Assembly (NCBI GenBank): GCA_034440575.1
Contig: JAOTOL010001520.1
Coordinates: 372,001-436,000, forward strand
Length of the DNA stretch: 64,000 bases
From: Imbricaverruca yamaguchii
Taxonomy: Eukaryota > Arthropoda > Thecostraca > Neoverrucidae
Direction: 5' to 3'
The notes beneath the pieces are model-generated. The model had not been told where the DNA came from. It did no database searches and saw only the letters and a list, made by a program, of their open reading frames with translations. The position numbers and the translations under genes are program-made. Positions 12,380-39,941 of this stretch are shown one piece after another (the stretch's first letter is position 1; the number at the start of each line of letters is the position of its first letter).

Positions 12380-15300
12380 ATGGTGATACGTAATACGTGC
12401 AATAATGCTATGCGTTCGGTCGGGTGCTGTGTAAGACATTTTCTCTAAAAGCCTCCAGAAATCTCCGCATAATTGTTGGTAAACAAATGTTTGCAGATGT
12501 ACGAGTAGCATTCTACACTCAAGTGGTCGCATGGTCGCAGGTACTGGCGGCCCACTCCTCAATAGCACTGGTCGCCTGACCGTGCCACCGACGCCGCCGC
12601 AGGCCACGTGAAATTCATTTGAACACCATGTGAAATTCTGAGAAAAGATCCATTCCCATGGAATCATGGGACCACTTCGTACCAATCGTGCTAGACTATT
12701 CTCTGAAACTGACCATACTGTGCCGCACAACTCTGGGGAGCTTTTTCAACTCGTGGAACTTGCTAGCTTGCTCATTTACTAGCTTGCTACTGCTTACTAG
12801 CAGTGAGCTCACTTACTTACTGCTTACTAGCTTGCTCACCTTCATGATTCCGAAGACATAATTGTGAAAAGAAAATGCATCACCCATCATTGCCGGGACA
12901 ATTGTTGCACTTCTTCAACATGCAATATCTGCTGTTCGAACCGCAAACCGCATGATGAACAAGATTATTCGTACTTAGCGCCGGTGCGTGGAGCGCGCTG
13001 ATACTTGGTTTTACATTTCCGTGTTACGTGAACACGCGTACTGAATATGTGCCGCTACCCGCCACCGAAGACAGTTATTTGGTCTTAGTTCAGCAAGCTG
13101 TGCTGAGCCAATAAAAAATCGTTAGCACTCGCTCTGTCCTCTCGGAGGCCAGTATCATCTTCATAAAGAGCGGCGCCGCTTCTGTCAAATCCGTTGATGC
13201 TGCTGTTTTGCTGACTCCGGTCGCTTTCTGGCTATATTGGCAGCAGTGAGTTCGAACTTTTATCCACGAGGGAATAGCGTAGTTGGCACAAAAGCTATCG
13301 CTTCCCTCAGCGCGGGCGTATCAACTATTGCGCTTAGCTTGCTGGTTGCCTTTTTCGACCCTTTCTTTTCAGTTGCTGGTACGACCCAAAAGGGAAAGGG
13401 TCGACACACTTGGGAAAATGGCTTGTTTACCAGAATGCTTCTGCAGTTTTCTGCGAAACGCACAACAATGCACACCCGGCGCGTTTTCCCGTCTCGTGCC
13501 GCTGACATGTCTCATCTGCGACCAAAGTTGTAGCTGAGGCAGAATGACCGCAAACTCCACTCCCCGCAAGCCCCCTTCATTTTAACGCAACCTCCACTAA
13601 CAATTAATTTCCTCCACTGATTGTGCTCGCCGATATCGCTAAAGTGGCGCGCCGTGATCAGTCGCCGCATTTGGGGTGACGGGGACACGCAGTGCGAGAT
13701 CTGCAAACACCCATAAGAGAGCAACACTCGATTTATGTCCTGGGAGTATTTCGCAATTGACAGCAATCTGCTAGGCCTTCTGTCTTTGTTGCTTTTACCC
13801 GATGTAAATTCAAAATTACTTCGTGAATGACTACGCAAATAAAGCGATACACCCAGCTTCCTCAGAGAAACACTAATTTCAAACGCCGAAAATCATTCTT
13901 GGAGGGAACGCTGTGTACTTCTTCTTCATTTAAACTATACTTTGTCCGAATTCATGCTGAGGTAGATTTATGGACCAGAGTCCTATCCATGAGCGGAGTT
14001 CGTTGCGTGAACCCCGGCCGACCACCCCATCAATGAACGTCAGTTCACGGGAATAATTTTGACCGAGAGCTTAACGTGCCGACAATGTTTACATACATTA
14101 CATTGAACATGAACATCCTACGCTTTCAGCAGAACTACGGTTTCTCTAAAGCTGGCGTTGGCAGACGGAAAGATGTAAAAACGACCGTTAAAAATGGGTG
14201 GAAAATCCATGCCTGGAGGTAAATGATTACCTTTCTATTTGCTCATTCAAAAGCTCACATGCCAGGGCATGTCTGGAGAAAAAGAGATCCAGGTGGAACA
14301 TCAGTTAAGAATTCCAGGTAACCTTGGGCTAAGAGGTCAAGCCTATCAATTTGGTGCAAATTTCAAAACAATGTCAGATGTGAATTGTACAGATATTTGT
14401 GAGTGCAATGATGCATGGGTTTATATATTTACATTAAAGCCAACCACTTAAAACCACTTGAGGCTAAAATTTTTGATTTGACATGGTGACATCCAAAAAT
14501 GTTTTGGTTGATCCAGTGTATGCTGTGTTCCAGGGAGCCTGGCTCCCACCTCCTGATGCAAACCATGAGCTGCACCTCTGACCACTACCAATAAATTGCA
14601 ACCATCCAAAGGGTACCAATCTCTTCATGGCCGTGACTTACTTACTCCGAACCCCATCTCCCTCAGTCACTGGTCAGCCCATGATGCCATACTGCAATGG
14701 TGCCACCAGCCAATCTTGAGATATATGGCATTCTCAGGCTCAGGGATTGTAACTGCCACATGGTTCTGACCAACATTTACTTCATGAGCACTCATAGAGC
14801 TCCAAATTTCCCGAGGTTGTTCATCAATCCAAGGTTGATGGATACATGAATACTTCAGGACTCTGTTCATGCTTAAGATTTTAATCATCTTTGGGCATAT
14901 TGTTGCCACATTAACCACTAAACCTGAAAGCTATCAAATGGCAGCCAACAACAATACTAATGAAACACTAATGCATATAATAAGGTAGCAAGATAAAATA
15001 CCATTATTTCATCAATGTCAGTTTCATTTCTACTTTTGGTCTGCCAGCTTGGTTGTTGTCATTTCTCATGATGTTCACCAGAGATTTCATAAGGACTAGG
15101 TACAGGAAATAAATAGCCAACATCCAATGAGGTTTGCATTTAGTCCTATTTACTTTATTCAGATAGGTACTGTACCCAGGCAAGAAGGTACTTCCTGACT
15201 TTGCAGCAAAAAAAATAGAGGTGAGATCGGCTTTTGTAGCCCTGCTTAGTCAAAATGTGTTAGGTTAGGATGGGTTAGGCAAAATCAGGTATGGCTAGCT

Positions 15301-17600
15301 TAGGTTACTTTTTATTTCACATTATTTTTATTATAAATTACCTGTTTCCCTTGTGGACCCCTTCTAGCAATACTTTGCTATCAACTAAAAAGCATAAGTA
15401 TTTTTCACTGAATCCCATGTCAGGCCCAAACAAATATACTGGCTGGGCCACACTAGGCTATGTTCTCTTTGCTAAGGTTACAACTTTTTTGTGTGAAATT
15501 CATGAAAAAAATATGAAACAGGAGGGCTATATGCTAGGTTAGGTTGCAGTATGTCTTGGGGGCACCTTGACACCTGATTCATGGTGTTCACAAGATAAGC
15601 TTTACAAATTTTTTTTTTCTCTGTAAAGTGAAACTAGATGTCATGGTAGGTTACATAGGTTCAGATAGTTTTTGATAAAAGCTTTGAAATTTGTGATTTT
15701 TTAAAATAAAAAAGCTGGAAAAGAAAATACTATGTTAGGATAGCAAAGGCTAAGGTCAGTCAGTTTTTATTCCATTCACCATTCTAGACATATAAGGTTA
15801 GTGCAACTATGAGCCACAAGGGCCCTTCTTGGTTGCACTCTGTACACTGAACCAGTTGCCCACCAAACCTGTCAATCAGCCCTCCCTGTAATACTGAAAA
15901 GCAAGCCCCCTATTCTTATAATAATTGTCTATGCTGTTTTTAAAGATGTTCAATGTGCTGCTACTGACAATGTTCTCTGGCAGCTAATGTTTTCATTATA
16001 TGTTGACATTATTTTGCTCACCAACTGAAGAGCAAGCAATCACATTCAAAAATATGTACTTGAACATGCCCTCAAAATAAAATAAGGTAGCTAGGTGGGT
16101 AGGTACCTACCTAAGACCCCAAATGGTGGTCAATTTGTAATTGAAGATAATTTTGGAATTTTTGGAATTTCTTTTACTCATACAATTTATATGAAAGTGG
16201 TTAACATATATGACCACTTATTTCCTCAGTATAAGCCTACTGCTCAGTTGACAAACTAATATGAACAGTGTGGCTTTGAGTCAGGTAATGTAGCATAAAG
16301 ATGTTATAAAAAACAACTGAGCATAACCTAACCCAACCTGCCCCAATTCCGGGACATAATGCAAAGCGCCTTGTTTGGTGATATTTTGCTGGCAAACTGA
16401 AAAGTGAGCATTTGCACGGAACATGCGTGGTACTATGATCTTAGTCACATTAATAAACATTCCTTTGGAAGGATACATTCCAAGAAGTCAAAACCTTAAA
16501 ACACAAATAACCGAAATCATCCCTGGTGCACAACCGACTGTAGGAAGTACATTTCAGAAAAACTGGTTCGCAGAACTAAAAGCACACAACGAACGGAGCT
16601 CCCTGCTTATCTAGGCTTTTGCGACATCATCCAGGCACACCAACCAACATACTTATCAACGGTTGTACGTCTGCCTTCTTCATCGTTCGCATATTGACAT
16701 TATCGTTCGCGGACACGCGCTCTACATACAGTTTGTATCTCACACTTTATTTGGTGATGCTGATTATCAACAAATTGGCCCACCCCTAAAGACAGTGGCA
16801 GTGGCGCAGCCAGGATCTTTTTTTTTTTAAAGCGGTGTGCGACCAAAAATGTACTGAAATAGAGAACGTTTTTGGCGTGTGAAGCACGCCGAAATTATTG
16901 GTTTTGCGCGGTGAAAATCTCCATATTTCTTATTTGACCTCAGGTACTTATGGTTGCTAAGGGAATCGGGGCCCGGATACCGAAGCCAATTATTTCCATG
17001 CCATGGGCTAAGCTAAAACTCCCGCAAAGTTGTGGGACGAGAGGTGCTGGCCTTACTGGCCCCGGTTAATACTAGCCAATGGAATATTTTAATTGAATAT
17101 TTGAATAATACTAGCCAATGGAATTGTTATGAATTCACGGACAATGACAATGGTGGATTAGAAAATATAAACCTGAGAATAAACGGCTGAAAAGATGGTC
17201 AAAGCAGGTATAGTAAGGTGGCAGGAACAGTTGATTCACGGCATAGATGATCATTGTATTGCGGAACACTAGCGGTAGAATTTGTGCAAGAAGGGGCCGT
17301 CTTTCACCCCAAAAAGCTTAGACGTAGATGTGCTCCGGGCTATCAAAATACTGATTTGCTTTTGACCGATATATAAATAGCACGCAACGGTTAAGCCCCT
17401 CGACCGACGCATTATGCATGGATGCATATGTATGACATATTTCATAAGTGCACTTGTGATATTTTTATCCCGAAATCTTCCCTCGCTACATTATGAGATC
17501 GTCTTAAATTGTGTTTTGTTATTCAGAAAAGTAACAGGTATCACATTATTGGGGACAAATTAGGTTAATTTTGTGCTCATGAAGTATTTGCCTGTGTTCA
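12380..17600. other. AT-rich region without recognisable genes
   Basis: Contains TTAGGTTAGG-type short tracts around 15256-15300 and scattered low-complexity A/T runs. No exon with recognisable protein similarity and no RNA gene was found. Confidence 0.45.
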
Positions 17601-17619
17601 CCTGAATACAATCGGAATG

Positions 17620-18120
17620 CGCCATTTTGAGCTCGGAATTCGCCCTCCTCGAGTACGCGCGAGAGAGGCGTTGTTGGTGTCGCTGTTGCTCTGATGGGTT
17701 GGCGGGATGTGAGTGGAAATTTTATTCCATAACTCTGTCTCGCGGTTAAAATACTGACAGAGGGTAGGGGTACTTATTTATTAATTGGTGAGTATTTTTT
17801 GTAGTCAATTGTTTCATGTGCCGAAGTTGTAATACGAATGGGCAAGACAAGTGTGTCGACGGCACACTTTCCAAATGGGATGTTTTTTCCGGGATCCAGG
17901 TTTCGGGGGTTGACATTGCGATTTCATTGGCGGCTGTATTCGCATTTATTGATAATATTTTGCTCTAGGTGCACAGCGGAGCTGGAAAGTGTATTTACAT
18001 AGTAACATTGGAAGCTAGGTAGGTTCTCTCACCTGGTTGGCTCCCCAAATTCTCGAGCATCGCTCACCCAGTGATGAGTTCCGGGACCGATGAAGGGGAG
18101 GCCGTATCTGCAGGTACGCC
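17620..18120 (+). promoter_or_regulatory. candidate 5' exon or promoter region of the PAK gene
   Basis: A local CpG-richer island in AT-rich surroundings. It contains CTCGAGTACGCGCGAGAGAG near 17648 and a strong 5' splice-site-like CTGCAG|GTACGCC at about 18112-18120. It lies upstream of the PAK start codon, whose own exon has an acceptor-like CTTCAG shortly before the ATG. This is inference from composition and splice-like signals only. Confidence 0.25.
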
Positions 18121-18337
18121 AATCCCCTAGACTAGAGAAAAGTATGGTTATCAGATAGACAGGGCAAGACACAAACTGGAAAGTGTAGAAATTGTATGCT
18201 TAGAGTAGCTACAACATCTGCTAACATGTTGTAGTCAGGAAATATTTCTGATGGAAGCTAAGAAAGATGAAGTATAGGGAAGTATAGCTACTCTACAAGT
18301 TTTATTATTATTTTTTCATACTAATCAAACTTGTTAT

Positions 18338-18874
18338 TCAAATATATTCATACAACAATGTGCAGAGATTTGCATGCAATGCTGCTTTAAATATCCCCAG
18401 ATCTGTTAAGATTACCACATCATCAGGCAGCAAATTCCAGGTTGCACAGCATCTGAGGCTAAAAAATATCTTCCTGCAAGCTACTGATGCTTGTCTGGTA
18501 TTGCAGATGCATAAATTATAATTATCATATTTCCCATTTTGCATGATTTAATTCTGAGATAGGAGCCTTAATAACAGAGCAATTAAAAACACTGGGATTG
18601 TGTGTAATTTTCTATATGGAATACCTACAGTGCTTTTGATGTTACTTGTTCTGAGATAAAAGATGAAGATGGCTCTAGTTTGCATATGAAATAGGTGTAT
18701 ATGACTGATAGCTGAAATACCTGATAGCTGAAATACATTATGGTCAAGTGCACTGTTCCTAGTCAGCTGCACTTGTTTGACTTGATGTAGCATGCAAAGT
18801 ATGGAGGTATTGTCATGCTTTAAGGTATTCATAAGACAAGGTCTATACACATTTTGCCTCTGTGAAGCAAACAA
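18338..18874 (-). pseudogene. decayed C-terminal fragment of a non-LTR retrotransposon ORF2
   Basis: One minus-strand frame stays open for about 178 codons apart from a single TAA near 18549. Its end reads FFSLRCCATWNLLPDDVV followed by FKAALHANL. That resembles the C-terminal FF..R....WN.LPD.VV......FK..L signature common downstream of the reverse transcriptase domain in many LINE polyproteins. The upstream part is not recognisable. No catalytic residues are present. Confidence 0.4.
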
Positions 18875-18879
18875 TTTAT

Positions 18880-21800
18880 GCTATTATGTTGATGTATGCT
18901 TATGCTGCATGCTTATGTGTATGCTTATGATTATGGGGTATGCCTGATTAGGTTAGGTTAGGGTAGGTTTGGTTTATTAAGTTGGAAAGATTTGAATTTG
19001 TAATGTTTCAAAAAAACATTTTTCTTCAAAACCAGGTTAGGCTAAGTTGGTCTATGTTAGGTTAAGCTTTTAAGGGTGAAGAATGTTGGGAAAATTGCTT
19101 TAAATTGTGGTAAATTTGCAGTTTAAGATCATTTTTAACTTCTTGGAACTAACCTTGGTGTAGCAATATGATAACTTAAACTTGGAATTTGTCACATTTC
19201 AGTTTTTGTGCAACATTCCCAGCCATGAACAGTTGAGAAATGCGTGCATGCATGGGTGTAGGTTTCTGTAGATGGTAGGGCACAAAGTGTAAGGGCAATC
19301 AGCATGCCAAAATGGATTGGTTGAAGTAGTTAACTTATTGTTCCATGTTTGTCATTTTGGGGTAGGGGGCAACACCAGCGCTTAATTGAGGAGTGCCCTC
19401 CTAAAAGTACATCAAGTAATGCCTTGCCTAATTAACCACTATTTATTTCAGCTCCCAAATGTTACAGTCATATATGCCTATTTGTGAGGTAGACCAGTAC
19501 TGCCCTTCACCCTATGAAACTGAAAACAGCAATAGTCTTGCAAGCAAATCATGAATAGTTATGCCAGGGTTTCTGAACATAGTGGTAAATTGGGTACTTA
19601 TGCCAGATGTCAGATTTAAAAGAAATATGATATTTTGGAAAGAAAAAAATGTGTGGAAGCATATCTATGAATATTATTGGACATAATGAATGTTCATTCC
19701 TGTGGAAAGTTTCCATTTTGTTTGGTGATAAAAATCATTCCAAAAAGGGCTGATATGTAGAGTAATATATACATATACATACACAAGCATGCATGCATGC
19801 ATACATACATACATACATACATACATACATACATACATACATGCATACACACACACACACAGACACAGACAGACACATGCATATATATGTATATATATCC
19901 TGAGGCACATATAACCAAAGTAATATGTAATGGAAAATAATGGAAAATTAAAGAACCTGGCCTTGCTGTGCATGGCCTGATTTCTTTTCCAGATATTTGT
20001 TTCCATAAGTATCAAAAGTTTAGGAAGCCTAGTATAGCCTAACCTAGCGAAGCATAAATCTATGTTTAATATACGAATTGAACATTGAAAGTAGTAAATA
20101 TAAAATTTGAAATAGCTTAAGCTATTCTTGTGTGGCCTGTTTTGCCTACCCTAGCCTTGCCATTGCTTTCCAGAGGTAAAATGTGTGGTAAGCTTACCTC
20201 ATACTGGGTTGAAACTACATACATATGAAATAGCTCAGTTCCCAATCGTGAGTGTCTAAGAACCTTCCAGAGTTGAAATGTTAACCTTCCAGGGTTGGAA
20301 ATGATACAAAAATTGCAAAAATGAAAATTGCACATGGCAGTATGTGTGGTTGCACTATGGCATGATTGATAGTAAATCCTTGGTGATTTTTTTTTTGGGG
20401 GGGGGCATGGGCAGGCAGAAGTATTGTTGGTCAAGCCATTCCAGGTTAAAAATGTTTATGCCTTTTCTGGAATGCCTTTGTGCAAATTGCTATTAGCATG
20501 GTTTCTGCTATTGATGTGTTTGTATGGCTGCCACCCCATTTCATTGCATGTACTCAGATGGTAGTTTTCTGGTGATCTCAAGGTCAAATTGTGTCACCAA
20601 CCTTCCTTTGTTTTGGATGGTATATGGTGGCAAATATGAGTGCCTATAATATGTTGTAAAACTGTAATTGAAATTCAACAACCATTCTTACCTTGGGTTC
20701 TCCAAAAATCATCCAATTTTTGCAGACCATTGTTCATTACTTTATCTGACCTGACTGCTAGTCACATTCCTAGATACCATGATTACTTTGTCACATAGGC
20801 CATTTGAGGTGTGCTAAGTCCAATGTTTTGCCTAGCCTTGACTTTTGAATTACTCTGGAGCGCATCAGTTGATGAAAAGTGGAAATCATGTGTACTGAAA
20901 TTTATTCTATGATGAACATTGCAACTTGGTCTCACTCCATAGTTGTTCAGATGATAAAAAAATTAATCTTACCATTCAGATGAGAAAAAAAAAACAACCA
21001 AAGTGCACTTGCAGGCAAGGGTGAAATCTTAACCTTTAAGACATGCAATCAAATATAATTCTTGCATTTTTTGGTATCATGATGTAACTTTGATACTATT
21101 TCTAGAACGTTTTTACAATAATTTTTCACAATCTTCATGTTTAGCAGGGTTATGATCCTTGGTCTGGACTTTACCTGTCCATGCCCTGTAGCATCTGATC
21201 CAGATTACTAGGTTATCATTGTTCACAATTCCCTGATATATGGTTGCCACTACATCCTTTTTGTATTTTGTTCTACTAAGGATATGCTTTACTTGCTTCT
21301 GATTTAATATTTATGGCAAATATATTTTGATTTTTCACTAACCAATGATATGCTATTCCTATTATGCTTATTAAATACTCCTTGGTAATAAAAACATAAA
21401 AAGGATGTTGTCATGGCCATCTTACAGGGTTTTATTAACCAGTGATGTATCTCCTGCCAGGTTATCACACCCTGTCTCAGGCATACAGTCCTTAAAGACC
21501 CCCATATAACTTTCAAACCAAGTGTGGCACGAAAATCACCAGGATACGATCGGAAATCCCTCAGCAAATAGAATCTGAGAATTGTCTCAGCCCTATTCTT
21601 CATAGTTTTGAACACCAAGTTGTTGATTTTTTAAGGATGTTTTCTAAAATAATTGTGTGCTGGAAGTTTTGGCTAGTTTAGGTCATGTCATGCAACTTTG
21701 ACACTATTTATGTAATGAAAACTTCCAATGTGTGTGAAAATAGCAGTGTATAAACAGGCTTAGCCCACATTGCAAGCTATAGCATGACCAAACCTGAGAT

Positions 21801-22440
21801 AGAGGTCAAGTGAGCTTGATCGGGAACTTATGATGCTGCTGCATGCACACTAGGGTAGAAAGGATGTTCGATGATCATCCATATTACAAAAAAGTAAAAC
21901 AAGCCAAAGGTTGATCAAAATTGTCCATAACCTCAGATTGCTGTCCTGACATTCAACAAATATCAATATATACATTTTTTAGATATTGCTGAATTACACT
22001 CATGTGACAGTTTCATGTCAATAACTCACATGCATGAATTACTGATCCTCAAACATTTTGTGGGTGGTCCTCTTATCTGAGCTAGGTGAATGAAAAGCAT
22101 GACCAGTGGTTGACACTTACTTCAGTTGCAAAAAAGTAATCAAGGAAAAAGTACCGATAATTTTGAGGTTTCTCACACACCATTTTGTTTTGCTATCACA
22201 GAAGAAAAAAACTTTGTCATTGAAAGCCCCCACCCTCCCAGACAGAGTTGGCTAACAATGGCAACTTAGGATTGAACCATATAATAGGTATGTGTTCAAG
22301 CTCAGCTTCATCGTCTTTTGCCATGATAAGACCATTCATAGAAACACCATTCCCAATGTCCAATCTATAATTAGTTAAGCATTTGGGTCCTGGCATTCCC
22401 AGATCACGTGGTGACACTCTCCGGACTTCAGGGTGTATCC
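18880..22440. other. upstream intergenic or 5' intron sequence of the PAK gene
   Basis: Apart from the microsatellite at 19755-19900, no gene or repeat family is recognised. If the candidate 5' exon near 18.1 kb is real, this is the first intron. Confidence 0.4.
19755..19900. repeat. CATA/CA microsatellite
   Basis: ATACATACAT runs are followed by ACACACAC and ACAGACAGAC runs. Overlapping Tyr/Val/Cys-rich ORFs are an effect of the repeat. Confidence 0.95.
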
Positions 22441-22461
22441 TTCGGCCCGCGAGCGACCGTC

Positions 22462-37410
<14,949 letters not shown>

Positions 37411-39831
37411 GAGCCGTGCCGTGGTTCTGCAGACGTGCGCTGACCCTCCCTCGGTCAGCGCAGCGACTTCACGGCGGCCGCTTTGGCAGCAGTTGGCCGG
37501 CTCGGCGTGGTGTGGTCGTCATGTGCCCACACGCGGCACCGGCCATCGTTTGTGTGCGGCGGTGGCGTGTCTCTAGGTTTAGTAGTCAGCAGCTTGGTGC
37601 TGGAGAACAGGCGGCGGTGTCGCCTGCTCCAGCGCCGACTCCTCTAACGGCTCGCCGCGCCGGCCGACGCTAAGCGACTAAACCGCACGCTGGCGGAGCA
37701 GTTGCCATCTTTCCGTTTTTGTATTTCCACATCGACTTGGTACAAGGCACTCCTCTTCTGAGAGGCACAGTGCTAGAACTGTTCGTCCGCCCGAGTTGCG
37801 GGGCGGGTAGGCTTGAGGTATTCGACAAGCCCCTCGTGGAACTGTGCGATGACAAAGGTACTTACAAGTGGATGGCTGGGATGAAAGCGTGAGTTGATTC
37901 AGATGAGCGAGTGGGTGGGGGAATACATTGTTTTCCCATTTCAAATCATTCGCAGTCATTTACCTTGTCACCAAGGAGGAGCTGTGCGTTTTTAGCCGAT
38001 TACTTCAGATCATCGACAATTGTGGCCGAGTCAGGGCGATATTATCAGGTATTTGTAAGCAGCTATTCGTGACTAAGCCCGTCACAACTGTGGCAACTCT
38101 TGGGACCCAGGCAGAGCCGTCTACGGCGAGTGTGCTGTGTGTTGCGTCATATCAGCCGATGGTGTTGTGGAATTTTGACTGTACAGACCGGGCGAGCGGA
38201 TCGTACCGGCCCGCTTCGCCGGCCGTCCCAAGTTATCCGTTGCAAGCGTTTACACGGAACCGGGATTAGGTCGTCTGCTGGTCCATCACGCCCTTGGCAG
38301 ACCAGGACGTTCCGCTGGTAGCACGTGGTATGTTTGTAGTGCGTCCGCGGCCGACCTGATAGGTATTGCTACGTGTCTGGCAATGCCTCGCGAGGACACA
38401 GCGGCTCGCGGTGAGCCGTTTTTAGTTGGCTGGCGAAGTAGTGCCTTCAGCAACTGAGAGCCGTCCACTTGCCTGCCTGCAGCAAAATCGTCTCGCCGGC
38501 GTCGCCCGGTAGCTGGTGTCGTCCTCGACTCGTCTCGAGGCGCAGACCGCGGCTGAGTGTTAGCGTGCGAGCCTCCCAAGGCGGTGTGGCGCCGACGCAC
38601 CACCCGCGCGGTGTACAGAAGGGGGCGGCGGCCCGCCCAATGGCGCGACGCGCTGTCACTGTCGGTCCGTCCAACCGGTGCATTGTTTCATTGTTGGACG
38701 CAATTTGAATTTTTATCGGAGTTCCCGGTCGGCGGGCGCGCGGCCCTTGTGCCGGTAGCTCGTAGAAGGCTGGCCGCTGTTAGCGCTCTTCCAAGCTTTC
38801 CAACATTTATGGGGGTGTTGTGAGTGTCGACCTGGCTACGTTTGAATGTTTTCAGGGTATGATTATGTGTCTGTTTACTTGAATTTCCTATGATACGATA
38901 TTGTATCCGTCTTTTGACATTCCGTTTGTATCTGTTTTTCGTCTGCCAGCGTTACTGGGTCGATAGCCTCTCTGTTATTTGTGGCCGCCGACACGATTCG
39001 GCCGAGATATTCCCGACATGCCAGGGTCAACCCTTTCAAATATACGTGTCTAGCAATGCTCGTTTCCGTCATCGGCTGTGGAGGACGGTTTGACCATGAA
39101 GCCCCGGTATGGTGGGGTAGCGAGTCACGGCCGCAGGGTAAGTTGGTGCCTTCTCCACCCCAACAGCGGATGTGTTCATGTCATGCTAGCGTGCCGGCGC
39201 TTGAGTGTAACTCCACCAGGGCTTGGTGCAAAAGTGCGCCCTTGACGTCCCCATGAAAACCATGACTTCTTGACTGGGTACCTAATACCGCTGGCTCATT
39301 GAGTTTCAAGATGATTAAGGATGCGCCCGACCCATCCTGTGGCGAACAGTTCCAACAAAGGTTTAGGTGCACAAACCGAACATGTGCACATGCGTAGTGG
39401 TCGCAGCTGACGTACCTCGGGCATGCCCAGGCCATTCTCGCCTCTCGAGGGTACTAAGGTAAGGTAATACCGTTGTTTTCAGGTTCGGCTGGTGGCCGCG
39501 GTCTTCGAACAGGACACGAGGGCTTGCAGTCGGACCTCTATCGCTTTCGGCGTTTTCGTAAGGTGGGTGGCGCCGTGCTACAGATTGCTTGCACCTGATG
39601 AACCGCTCGGCGCCGAGTTCGGTCCCGAATTGTGTACACTAATTACTGGTCTTCCTGGGCAGTACCAGTAATCGCAAACTTGGGTCGTGGCTAGGGCTTG
39701 GACAGCATTTGCTGAGGAATGCGGACTTTCTTGCTTGTCAGGTTGGCGAGCATTCGCCTGCATGGAATCCGGTCTCCATTTGGGCCACTACCAACTACAC
39801 ATGGACTGTTGCAAACTACAGGTTGGATGCT
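37411..39831. other. PAK 3' flank, presumably 3' UTR in part
   Basis: GC-richer up to about 38,850, then mixed. No downstream gene, no obvious AATAAA and no recognisable coding exon. ORFs here are short and unmatched. Confidence 0.4.
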
Positions 39832-39846
39832 ACCAACTACCACTAA
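39832..39846. repeat. LINE target-site duplication, 3'-side copy
   Basis: ACCAACTACCACTAA, identical to 46313-46327 at the other end of the LINE. Confidence 0.88.
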
Positions 39847-39941
39847 GTTAGTTCTTTGAGTTTAAGGGCGCTTCGACCAAAACGTGATCATTTAGCGCAC
39901 ATAACTTCCAGTTAAGCATCAATTAATTAAGCGGGCAGGTG

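Noticed and set aside
15240..15300. TTAGGTTAGG tracts as an interstitial telomere
   Set aside because: Only a few imperfect repeats in AT-rich DNA, too short to distinguish from chance.
22217..22417. 66-codon minus-strand ORF just before PAK exon 1
   Set aside because: Looks protein-like but matches no family I know, and stops densely on both sides.
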